DNA from: Pyrus communis | Lineage: Eukaryota; Streptophyta; Magnoliopsida; Rosales; Rosaceae | Direction of reading: 5' to 3' | Length of the DNA: 64,000 bases | NCBI RefSeq assembly: GCF_963583255.1 | Contig: NC_084803.1 | Location: 3,755,621 to 3,819,620, forward strand | Shown here: one piece after another, positions 24,121-36,304 of the stretch | How the letters are laid out: each line of letters begins with the position of its first letter | How positions within the stretch are numbered: the stretch's first letter is position 1 | Translations under genes and position numbers: made by a program | Notes under the pieces: generated by a model | The model's database searches: none | What the model saw: only the letters and a program-made list of their open reading frames with translations | What the model was told of the DNA's origin: nothing

Positions 24121-26206
24121 TCGTTTCACTAGAATGAACCTCTGATTGGCTATTCCATATATATAGAGAGAAAATGGGGCATGAGATCAACATCAAACGG
24201 AGCACATTAAACCTACTAAATATGTAGAAAAAGATAGAAAAATCCCCCACGGGGAGGAGCTGTTATAAATCGTGTGGTCTGTATCCTAACAATCATTTGG
24301 GAGACTCAAATTATAATTTCTTCATCCGAAGGGCCCAAACCCTAAACATCTTTATCAAAGGAATGTCCCATCACGCCCATCACATCGACCTGATAGACTC
24401 CCACCATCAACTACTACTTCTAGTATCTACTACCCATATGACTATGACTAGCCATGTATATCTAAGCGAAATTTTTTTCAAAGTGAAATTCTTTATAATA
24501 TTTAACTTTAAACTGTGAAGTTACATCGTAGTAAAATATCTATAAAAATTTTCCTCTGAAAGATTTTCCTTAGCATTATCCCTTTCTCTATTTATGTTTA
24601 TGAGATATAATCAGGACACCTTATTTTAGATACAAGTTTTGAATCCGTAGATTCATGTTTTTGGATTATAATTGGTAGATCACGTAATGTAATGGTTTAT
24701 AGTTGGATACCTTATTTAATAATTCAAACAATGAATCCGACCATTCATACATCAGTACATCATTTATAGATCATTCTTGTAAAAAATTAGATAAATTTGA
24801 AACTATTAAAACATTCATTTGTAGTGAAAAAAAAAATAGACGAATAAGATTCTATAAAAATAAAAATAAAAACACTAAAATATAATTCAATTGTCATATA
24901 ATTTCGTATTTTGATATATATGATAATTAAAGCAAGACATAAAAGATAAATAATTAGATCATTGAGTGAAATTCATAAAAAATATATATATCAAAATATG
25001 TGTCAAAAGCTTATGCTCCATGCCCTAACTCATATGTATATATATTTGAAAAGCGATATAGTTTTGAGTTGTTTTTTTCTCTCTTCCTCTTACTATATAT
25101 GGTTATCATAATAATGGGACCCCAACACAGTCTCATCCCTGTCTCTAAATACCTGGTTCCTGTGAACCCCACTTCCCACATGGGTTCATAGTATCATGTT
25201 CTGCTACATGGGTACATGGAGAATGGAGGTCACGGTTGGTGTTTAGAATTAGACTGCATAACTCGTTATATTAGTACGTTGAAGTAAGAAAAGAAACAAA
25301 CACCAACGTTCAAATTCTATTCAAGTTGAAGGAATGAGATTGATGAAACTTATCTCTTTCAATTTCCCATAATGGTAGAGTTATATGTAAAGAATAAGTT
25401 TCTTTTATAACTAATGCACCTTTTCCTGTTAATTTGGAGAAAAATTAAAAGTTTCATTGTTTCTTTCAACGTGCATTGAAACTAGTCTGATAAAATTCAT
25501 ATTCCTACGCAACGAACAATGCTTAGATGAAATGAAACCATCAGTTATTCAGAGACTGTAACTTACACACTTTTATTTAACTTTAACCATTATAATTTAT
25601 TCAATTCGATAAGAAAAAGAGCTAAAATCATCCGAAATCACCTCCCTTGGCAGAATAGAAGCTATAGTATTTGAGATATACGGGTGTCAGCTTCACAAGA
25701 GTTTACGTTTGATATGATGGGGGTTATTGGGTGGGTCGCAGACGTATCAGAAAGTTTTAAAGAAAAGTTCATCTTTTAAATAAAATTTAAACAGAAAATT
25801 GATCAAAGAAAAAAAGAAAGAATAAATGATGGAGTGAGAGGGACAGAAGTGGGGACTGGGTCGACTGGCAGCAGCTGGGAAGAGGAGTTAGTGCATTGGG
25901 AAACAGCTCCCGCGCTGTTTTCGCGCGCCCTCTCCCAAATGACACCTCCAGTGGAACACCACCCACCCTCTCTGGATTTAGCTCTTGTCTGTCATTATCC
26001 AACACCTCCGTCCTTCCCCACCCCACTCACAGAATCATTCACAGTCTCACAGATTTCATCAAAATTTTAATTATATTTTTACACAGTTTTTTTTACTGTC
26101 TGTTAGCCTGCTGTTGTGTTCAGTCTCTAATGACTGATGGTGACCTAGACGGCTGGACCCTCCCCCCCAACCCTTGATATATTTGAGTTGGACGGTTGGA
26201 TCCTAC
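24121..26206. other. Intergenic DNA; GC-richer patch near 25.8-26.2 kb
   Basis: No supported gene. The stretch 24733-25040 is one copy of a dispersed repeat also present at about 42565-42830. A GC-richer patch at 25830-26170 has several overlapping short frames with no domain and a possible imperfect hairpin (25871-25960). Confidence 0.5.
24733..25040. repeat. Dispersed repeat, copy A of a pair
   Basis: Shared blocks in the same order with 42565-42830 include GATCATTCTTGTAAAAAA, ACATTCATTTGTAGTGAAA, CAATTGTCATAT and a TCAAAATGTGT/AAAAGC(T/A)TATG stretch. The copies differ by many substitutions and indels, so they are old. No ends or coding capacity were recognised; it could be part of a degraded LTR. 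Confidence 0.5.
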
Positions 26207-26441
26207 TGTTAAGCATACAAGCTAATAATGCAGAAATGTAATGTAAATAAAGAAAAGAGTTTCAGTGAAAGAAAGAGAGACTGAATCAAGAAAGAGAAAG
26301 ATGCATATTTCACTTAATGAAGAAGAAGATACAATTGGTTCACTTTATACAAACATAGCTCTTGGCAGACTTAGGTATTCTAACCACCTTCATAACAACC
26401 AATGCTATCTGTTTATACCAGACTAACAGACAATCCTAACA
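26207..26441 (-). mobile_element. Solo LTR, probably copia-type
   Basis: On the minus strand the unit begins TGTTAGGATTGTCTGTTAG and ends TATGCTTAACA, giving canonical TG...CA ends of 235 bp. It contains a TATA-like GTATAAA and a long CT-rich stretch, as in small copia LTRs. Flanks CCTAC (26202-26206) and GCTAC (26442-26446) match at 4 of 5 positions, consistent with a slightly decayed 5-bp target duplication. No internal domain or second LTR is adjacent, so it is probably the product of LTR-LTR recombination. Confidence 0.65.
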
Positions 26442-26446
26442 GCTAC

Positions 26447-29400
26447 TGACACTTGTCTCAATCTCACACATCTACCACCTACCCCATGTTTCTCTGCGCT
26501 CTTGGCTTGCATGGGGACTTCATTTTAACCTTAAAAAGAATTAATGGCGAATGATCAATAAACTTCAAAGGTAAAATCAAATAGAAGCTTAATTAAATTG
26601 GAGATACCTAGGCTTACGTAAGAGAATAAGTTATCTAGGACTGTTTGACTAGGCATTTACTGATTAGGATTGTGCACGGTCAGGTGAAATTTAGAAAACA
26701 TAAAATTTTATTTTTTTATTAGAAGTCTCTAAAGATGATGGGACATAGATAATGTTTTGAGAATTTTGATTTATAAATACTAGGTTTAAGATTGCTTTTA
26801 TTTTATTAACTAGGGTTTGTGTTAATAGTTCTTTAACTATGTAACCATCTACTTAAAAAATGGATACTGTTGTTTGTACATTAATTTTAGTTATTAATTT
26901 TATTCAATTTATTCGATTCAACTGTCCAAATTAAAAAATATATATATATAATCAGTAAAAATGAATGTATCAATAGTATTATTTAAAAAAATTATGTAAC
27001 CGTTTTAGTAATATAAATATATATTACTAAATTAAATAACGGACTGCAAACGAAGGAAAGACCAGCCAGGTGTTGCATATGGTTTCACCGAGGCGTCAAA
27101 CAACACTATTTAAAGACTCTTTACACATAATTTTCCAGGGAAATTAATATTAGGGTTTTTGGTGGTAAATTTTCCACGGTCCAACGATATCATTTATACA
27201 GTACGACGTGGCAGACATGCAAGAAGATTTACTGATAATCATGAACAGATTACAGATGGGTCACCATTGATAGTAATTTAATTATTACTAAGTCCTGCTT
27301 ACGCGTATTTAAATTTAAGTAATTAAATTAAAGTAAGCTTTTGACTCAGATTCTCTCCTGGTTGTTGGAGTGCGCATAACAATTATGATCTACATTCAAA
27401 GCGCAAAAGGAAAGCAGATTCTGTCCTGTGTTAACTTTTGCTAACTTGGGTAATATTTTATAGTATACATGTGGATAACTATTTGGAAATATAAGAAAAG
27501 TCCACACCATGCACTAAAATTGTTTTGAGGTCACTAATATTATCATACAGCTGAAAATTAAAACTTGCCGGAGGGAATGAGAAATATTGAAGTTTTATCC
27601 ATTGTTTGATTACTGCAACGCATCTTTGTAAATGACCATAAAATTGCTAATCTTGAAATTTTGTTTTGTTTTAATTCTAAAATAGTTTTTATTTTCTTTT
27701 CCCTTTCATCTAGTTTGCTTTTCTCTTTGATCAAATGCTCACCCTTAATTAACCTATAACTTAATTCAGGGGCATATACGCTTTACCGCAATGGCAAAAA
27801 TCATGTTTATGCACTTTAGTATGAGTTCGACCCCCATCAATTCCCATTAGTCCTAACAATTAACTATATAATCAACTAACGCTACCGTTCTACTAAAAAC
27901 ACTTAATCCAAAGAGGGCTTTTTTTGTTTGTTCAAAATAGAAGATAGGTTGGACATTTCTTTAAGTCGTCATAACATTGAAGCAAATTAGAGAGTGGAAG
28001 GGATTTATTTATTCCGGAACTACCTGCTAACTCGAACCAATCTTAAAAAAAATAAATTTTATTTGTTGATGATATTAGTTGAAAAACCAAGGATGTATTG
28101 GCATATCAGATCTCTTATAGCATTTTGGATTTTTATCTCCAACATAGGGGATAAGGAATTGCGACATGTTATTTTATGAATTCAATTTCATTGCTAACGT
28201 TTATGCTAAATATTGTTTATATATTCTTGTAAAGAAAATAAATGTTTTTCACAGTTTTTTAATTGTTTTTTTTTTAAACTTTATCCAATACAAATAGTCA
28301 AAAACTAAAAAAGGAAAAAATATAGAGCGTGACAATAATATATATATATATTTTTTTACCATAAGATAGTATCACACTACAAAAATTAAACTTTAAAATC
28401 ATGAACAAAATCAGAGCCTTAATTAAAAGACTCCTTTGCAAATTCAGACCGTGCATGGCCACAAAATGTTTACGCTAGTTAAAATACTGTTCACATCAAA
28501 TCCGACTTTTAAGGATTTAATTAGACATCTAATACCTGAATTATTCCTATTAGTCAATACTTAGTGCTCATCGCTGTACGATTGAAACATCCATCTTTAG
28601 TCTTTACCCTATAGATTAAAGAGAGACCTTTTTCTTGATTTAACTTTGCTGGCGACCCTTCAACCTCTTTTCACTTTCTTAATTAGACACAAAAGTGGAA
28701 TATCTTACCTATCTAATAATGCAATGATATTTGTCTAAAACATCTGCTTTTGTTAATATACAACAATCCTTCCACGTGAAGCTTGTTAATCTGGAATTAC
28801 AGCCAAACATTCTCTCATTGGATACTTTTGATTAAGTTTGATTGGTTGGTTAAGGAAGTGTTAAGATATAATATCTAGATATTGTATATAATTTGGGATG
28901 TATTCGCAGACCTTTGTCCCACTTATAAAACTAATTTATATTTCCCACAAACTTTCTTTCTGCGTCATTCATACCCTTTAAATTTGGTATGTAGGTGTTG
29001 TTGAAAAATATTGACTAGTAGTTAGAGTTATGCTATACTTAAGTATTTTTGTGGATACATTCACCACCACATGAGGGTGATGGTGAAAATATTTTCATTT
29101 CTATGCCACATTTGTATCGTATTTCTAATGAAAGTATGATCCCCAACACATATGGTAGCATTTCTGAAAGGTCTACATACTTTATTTCTCTTTAAGTACG
29201 TCTCTATTAATTTCTAACCATTAATTTTTCTTTTTTTTATTGACCGATATATTTTATTAGATTAAATTTTAGATTAGCTACTAATATGATTCAAGTTCAC
29301 GCCATCATGGATGGACTCAACACCTTCCCACAACAATGGTAAAGGATCACTTGCACCTTTAAATTTTCTTTAATTCAACACATATTTTACGAAAATAATT

Positions 29401-32400
29401 AAGTAAATTATATCAGTATTGAATGCTACCAATCTTCTTAGTCATGCTTTATCCTTTTATTTTCTCAACTCTCCTTTTTCATTCTTTAATATTGTGCGCA
29501 GAATCCAGGATTCTAATATCAGAGATCCCAATGTAAAAGTTTCAAAATTGGAGGTGATAGTCTTGATGGAGAGAGGCGGTGGAGGTTGGAGTTAGGGTCA
29601 CTACCAAGATTTTAAATACCGATATCACTGGTCGTCCATTGATATGATGAAAATTTGGTTTAAAAGTCAATGAGTGAAACTTTGAGAGATGTTGAATCAC
29701 CTAATTATACATGTATAAGTGAAATACATGTTACTATAAGTGTTGTTACTTTTTTTTTTTTTTTGGGAATAAGCTTTGTAATTCGTACAAAAGAAAAAGG
29801 CTAGGTATTATATTAGGAGTTTTATTTTTTGTTCAGTACTTTATTTTGTAGGGTAATTCTCCTTTACCATTCTTAAGAATTGTGAAATTTGTTTTTTTTT
29901 TGAAAAAAACAAATTATACTTATTAATTTTTTCATCTCACTTTCATACTTAAATTTTATTTTTTTTGCCACTTTAATACTTTCGTTACTTTATTTGTCAA
30001 GTTTTCTGTTAAATGATAATATGGCATTGTTGGCCCACAAAATTTGTGCCACTTGAAATAACAAATTAAATGAATATAAATTAATAAGTTAATGGAAAAT
30101 TAAATATAAAGTAAAAATAAAATTCTTTTCTTGACAAGTGAAGACAATATCACTATATTGCAGTATGACTTAAAAAAAAAACAATACTACTAATCATTCT
30201 TCAACAATATAAAATAAAGTTAAAAGTCGATAAGGTCCAAATGAGAATCCTCAGACAGTTGAAGGTTATTAATTTTTCTTCTATAATACTTGATATTCCG
30301 TGAAATGAACGAAGGAAATATTTTTTTATTTACTAAGTGACATCTTTAAAAGATGACACAAAAACAAATACTTCTAATTATCTTTCAACAATATAAGAAA
30401 AAAAAAGTTCATAAGGTCCAAATGAAAATCCTTGTATGGTTGAAGGTTATCAAATTTTGTTCAATAATATGAATACGGTCATAATCAAATTGAGAAAATA
30501 TTTTTTTATATACTTGTCAACTTCATAAATATAAAGTCGACCCACTCAAACCTACTCAAACTCTTGAAGTAAAACTCAAATTTTAGGTTATAAACTTACC
30601 CTAACTTGTTCAAAGTCTTGGGACAAATATGGTTTTTAACCCAAAACTCATTTATGGAGCAAATTTAGGTTAGGATTCTCTTGGGTTAGTGGACTAGCCC
30701 GCTAGATAGGTGTATTTTTCTTTAATTTTATATTTATAAATGTATTGAATCAAACGGTAAAAGAAAAATATTTAATGGTCCAAATTTAAATCCAACAGCT
30801 AAAATAATTAAAAAAAATTATTTCATGTGTTTTGTATTCTTTTATGGTGTTTCACGAGTTTCTTGGTGTCAGTTTAGTGATTTTTCAATATTTATCGGAA
30901 TTTAAATATTTTTAGATTAAAATATTTATAAAATTAAATTAAGATAGTCTACATAATTTTTTTTAATTAAAAAATTTTACTTTAAAAAAATATCTTAAAT
31001 AAAATTTTTAATAATTTCGGACAAAAAATATAACCCAAAAATGTTGGAACATAAAAACGATTTCTGAATAAAAACTTAAATTTCTTGAATTAAAAATTTT
31101 AAATTCTAACCCAAAGTAAATGTTGGAGATACTCTAATATCTAATCTACACAATTGCAAAACTCACGCAAAGGTTAGAAATCGATTTAATAAATGTTTTT
31201 TAATCCCGGGCATATGCACTACTAACTTGTGAGTGAGTTGACAGGAACAGCTCATTCATATGATGATGAGAAGATAGTGATGTGACTGGAAAAAGGTTAG
31301 CACCAATAATAGACAGCTGAACTGTGGAGCCAGTCTAATCGAAGCCAACTCAACACGCCCATGGTGTATGTATCGATGTTGGGATGAGAATTTGCCACTG
31401 CATATCTAATTATACAACATTAATACCAAAAATCAAAGAAGATAAGTCCCATTAGCAAGTTTAGTAGCATGTTCCACCTGAATTTTATACCAAGTTTAGT
31501 AGAATATTCATTTCCGCACTTCTTTTCAATCTTGTCAATCTGCTGTTTATATATTTTAAATCAAATTAATAGCAAGGAAAAAATGGAAAGAAACAGAAAT
31601 GCAAAAATCACTCCTTTTGCGAAAGAAAAGAGGTTGAAAATTTCAATACATTACATGAGGAATAAATTAGAACTCTGTCGCTTGCAGTGAAATGATTATG
31701 TCTTTTTGAAATAAAGAAAATGATTTTTACATAATTTTTTTTAGTTGTGCATCTTTAGTTTAATTTTTTCTCTTGATTTTTTAGTATATTCAAATCAAAA
31801 GTTATAAAAACAAACGTGAGCAAAACAAATAGTGTTTTAAATTAGCTATAAAAGAAACAAAACAAATCGAATTTTCTCTTGAATGAATCATTTATAGACA
31901 TATCTCTCTGTATCTTTTTTTTCTGTGTAATTTTTGGTCAAAGAAGTACTAATCTTGGCGAGAGAGGGAGTGATAAAAATATATGATAATATCTGCAGAA
32001 ATAGTAGTGAGTGCATGGGGAATAGGCGAAGAGAGCAGTGCGAGTGAGTGACAAGTGAAGATGGTGCTGCAGCTCATGAAAGCGTGGTGGTACTGCAGGT
32101 ACAACCACACTGGTGCATCTCCTTCTTGGACACGTCCAATCTTAATTTTCTCTCACCCAAACGCCACTCAGAATTGAGAGAGAGAAGAAAAGTGTTAATA
32201 ACCTAAAAAGCATGGCAACGAGAGGACATGTTTAAAATTTTGCCACATTTCTGGCCCCCACGGCTTTTGCAGTACCAGTTACTAGTAGCGCGAGACTCCC
32301 GGGGGAATTTGCTATGTAAAAGGCCCAGTTCTGTTCTACACTGGCCCACTGATCACTGGCCCCCCTCTCCCTCCTCTCTCTCTCTCTCTCTATCTCTAGG

Positions 32401-33092
32401 TGCGTGCGGGTGGAGAAGGTGGTCGTCGCCGCCAGCTATATCTCGATACCACGCCCACCGCCCATTCGTTCTTCTGTAAAATTTGATATTGCTTGTGTCG
32501 CGGTTTATTGGCTTTCCCTCCGCGTCATCGACTCATTGTACACACTCACACACGTGGTTTTCCTGCAATGCCCAATTGCTCATATAATTATATTCCATTA
32601 GCTAGCTAGTCTCATCATTTTACTTTCATTTACAGAACAATATATATACATATTTGACCAATAAAAATGGACAATATATGTCTACATACAAAGTTACAGA
32701 CAATATGCTGAGATAGGGTTAGGTTCCTTTTACTACTATTTACAGTTGAAATGTCGTAGTCCTCCTGTCCTACTGCCTATTATTTATATATAAATATAAT
32801 GTTATTTTTTGTTTAAGCTAACAATAGTTTTCTAAATTAAGTTCTTTACGATATATTGAGAACCATAAGAACAATATAATTGAAATATGACCTACAAGTA
32901 TCAAATCGACAACATATTGAATTTTAAAATAGTTATCGGACTTGAGACAAATTATATAAATATATTAACTCCTAAAAGCATATTTTAGAGACTTGCTATA
33001 TTATCCTTCTCAAGAAATATAATACAACAATTACAAAAATTTCACTCCAAAGTATTGGCTATACCTCAAATTAATATACTTTGTTTGTCAAA

Positions 33093-33123
<31 letters not shown>

Positions 33124-34924
33124 TTGTGAATAATTACTCATTAATTTTAGCCAAAAGGAAAAAACATAACAAAATATTTTGCTAAGAACATTCGAGCATA
33201 CCATGCTTTCCTCTTTCTAATTATACATGCGTACTGACCTACAGAACTTTTCTTTTATTGACCTACTATGTACGTATGAGAGGGAAGTTATTATATACAA
33301 AACTAATTATACAGTATTAAACTGCAAAACTTCCTTCTAGTGACCTACTTTGTATGTACGAGAGTGAGGATATTATGTACAAATTATAACAGGACTTTAT
33401 AGTGAGTTTCATTATTTAATCTCCAATGTAATTTCTTTACTACCCTAAACCTTACTTATTCTCGGAAGTTAGGGAGAACTTTGAAATTTTATCTCTTTTA
33501 GCTTGATGGTTGTGGGACATTATGTCAATCAAGTGTCTTCTCATTACAAATTCTTCTAGGCATTTGATGTGAGTTTAGCTACTGAGATTTGTAATTAGAT
33601 CCTATCGTTTGAGAGAGAAAATGAAAGGAATGCACTGTAAACAGAGTCCGCAAACTTATATTTCAATTGTTTTTTGAAGGTGTCCAGGCTAAAAAAAAAA
33701 TGTAAAATTATGTTAATTAAGAAACTATGAACCATTAAAAACTCAACATTAATATAACAAGGAGAATGCTAGCCACTTTCCTTTCTTACTTTTTTTTCCT
33801 TTCCTTTTTTCTGTCGTTTATGCAATGTGCATTTCACTTACAACTAAATCTAGGCAATTAATATGTTTAAAATTTGTTACTTCTCTTTCAACTTATACCC
33901 CTAATTATTATTTCAAATGTTAACCACACCAATAGTACTTCTCATTTTCTTCATTAGTAGGTATTAAACATTTCAAATTTTAAGGACTCCTCTTTCATTA
34001 GGAAAAAAATACGAATTTTTGTTTTCAGACTGCCGTAGGGGTTGTGCTACATAAACAACTTTGACAGAAAGCCCTATCATTGAAAGACTTAATTAATTAC
34101 TTGTGCTTCTGTCGACGGTGGCTGACATCAACATGGTTAAAAGATGACTATGAATCTGTTTCAAGGTGAATTCAATAAGGTCCTTCAGATAGGATCTTGT
34201 AGAAAAATTTTGCTGACATATATTGATTCGCCCTTCTGGTATATATGTGAAGGCAATACAATACCAAGCTAGAAAGATAAATTCCAGTCCAGATACAATT
34301 TCTTCGAAAATAATATTCCTAATTTCGTGTATATTATCAAATTAATAATGATCTAATGTTTTATAGTTTTACAAATCAATAATTATCTAATCTTTTACAG
34401 TAAAAAACTACATGATAATGAGAAAATCATCATTTCAAGTGATGTTTATCCATTAATTTCGCCTCGCACTAGTTTGGTTTGGTTAAGAGACAAAAAACGA
34501 GGAACTGTATAAGATATGTTGTCCATCACTTTATTTTTTGGTGCTTTTTGGACCTGAAGAATGATTAATAATTGCAAGTGCAAGTTATACTTGGGGTATG
34601 GATGAGGTGTTTTTCTCAATAGAATATTGTATTCCTTCCAATTGAAGTTGAATTTTGTTTTTGTTCTCTTTCTATTGGTAAAGCACTTACCTTTGTTCGG
34701 TCATTCACAATCACTTCACCTCACTATATAAGAAAACTCATCTTCAAAATGATTTAAGAAAGAAGAAGAAGAAGAAATGATTGTTAGAGGTTTAAGTATC
34801 CAAAGTAAAACCATTAATTGGTAAAGAAAGAATAGGAACATGGTAAGGTAAGATAAGTTACATTTGGAATGTCGGATATAATCCCAAGTTATAATAAGTT
34901 CATAAAATAAAATAAAATGTCAGG
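26447..34924. other. Long gene-poor AT-rich intergenic region
   Basis: No gene is supported over about 8.5 kb. Contents seen: a diverged tandem duplication with 184-bp period (30192-30530), a diverged 82-bp duplication (about 33248-33395), a CT microsatellite (32370-32392), a TA/CA microsatellite (33093-33121) and a GC-richer patch at 31980-32530. The short frames (for example 27994-28179, 32228-32479) have no recognisable domain. ATGGTGCTGCAG near 32060 followed by a GT donor could start a small exon but has no partner. Confidence 0.5.
30192..30530. repeat. Diverged tandem duplication, about 184-bp period
   Basis: TTCAACAATATAA at 30200 recurs at 30384, followed in both copies by AAGGTCCAAATGA, AATCCT, GTTGAAGGTTAT and AAATATTTTTTTAT in the same order. 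The copies are clearly diverged. Confidence 0.7.
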
Positions 34925-35142
34925 CTCGTTTGGAAGTGCTTTTTAAAATGACTGAAAGCACTTTTGATAAAATATTTTTAGAATCAATCCTTAGTAGAAA
35001 TAGTTGTGAATCTTAAAAAAACACTTAAAATGCTTTTTACAAAAAGCACGTGTTTCTTGTAGGAAACACCTCAAGTGCTTTTGAAATCCAAGAAGTTTCT
35101 TTTAAAGCTTTTTCAGTTATTTTAAAAACATTTTCAAATGAG
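34925..35142. mobile_element. Foldback MITE, GTTTGGAAGTGCTTTT family (copy 1)
   Basis: The left arm CTCGTTTGGAAGTGCTTTTT (then AAAATGACTGAAAGC) is mirrored at the right by GCTTTTTCAGTTATTTTAAA, ending CATTTTCAAATGAG. The middle contains AAAAGCAC and GTGCTTTT motifs. A related copy is at 60448-60631. No coding capacity. Confidence 0.6.
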
Positions 35143-36304
35143 TCAATCATCTCCAAAAGACCATAAATGTTGCTCTTCAAATAGAGAAATTTTTTAAGCA
35201 TAAACTAAATATAAGCAGAAAAACACTACATATATTCCTTTTTTCATTTATGTTATGCATGCAATCTAGCGGTTTGTGTTAAGGGTATGTGGAAAAACCT
35301 TCCTTTCAACTGCAAGTTTGTTTACTTAGATGACAGCTTAAAGGCCAAAATTTATTTGCACATAAAGAATTAAAATTTGTTTCCAATTTTACAATCCAAC
35401 CGACTCTACAAATTTTATGATTTATTGTTTATCATTATTACAACAAATGTTTTGATTTTCTTTTCTACATCTATTTGGGAGCATGTTTTGATGACATGGA
35501 TCTATATTTAGTTGAAAAGTGTATGGAGTTTGTTTGAGATGCACTTAGGGTTCTATAAAAATTGCTCATTTTCTCGAAAGTGTAAATGAAAATTGATATT
35601 CGCACTTAATTTTTTTTTTTTGCACATTCTAGTTTATTTTTATTTTTATTATTCTGTTATTTGCTTAATCTAATGACTTCCTATGCGAAATAGGAGAAAA
35701 ACAAATAAGAAAAGGGAAGGAACATATAAAATTGAATTAAATAGAAAAATTATAATAATAAAATAATGAAAAAAAGGAAAAAAATCCGTGAAAGAAAGGT
35801 TAAAATCAAGACTAGGAGGGACAGAGAGATTGATGGAAGAAAAATCTCCAATCTAGTGAGTTACCTGCTCGCTAGGTCTCCTATACAGTCATTGCTTTCG
35901 AGCATTTTCAAATATTTCTTTACTTTCTTTCAACAAAGCAAAGTCAGTCTCTTTCACCCTCGCATAACACAGAACTGCGAGTAGCCGGTTCCGGCCACGC
36001 CATCTCCTCCCAGTTCCTCAAAGTAATCAATTATGATATATATTTTTCTGTAACGAAATTATAACATGCTTAATTCCTTTTTTGGCTTCACTTCCTGGCC
36101 TCCATAATCTCATGGATTGCCAATAACAATAGTTCGGATCCCATTGGTTTGCATAAAACCCTGGTCGCGTTTCGTGTTCCCGGTACTCATAAATTATTCC
36201 TTTCTGTCTTGACTAGCTACTAGCTAGGGTTTCGGTCTACTACTGGGGTTTTAGTTGATTTATAAATTAGAAACCTTTGGGGTTTGCTGAGAGAGAAAAA
36301 AAAA
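35143..36304. promoter_or_regulatory. Upstream region and 5' leader of the KNOX gene
   Basis: No coding exon is recognised. The sequence is AT-rich up to about 35.8 kb, then becomes more mixed with CT-rich segments as expected for a plant 5' leader. GATTTATAAATTAG (36255) resembles a TATA box but lies only about 45 bp before the ATG, so the true start may be further upstream or the leader may be split by an intron. Confidence 0.35.

Noticed and set aside
25871..25960. miR408 precursor
   Set aside because: GGGAAGAGG...TGCAT resembles the complement of miR408 but has an insertion and mismatches; kept only as an unnamed hairpin candidate.
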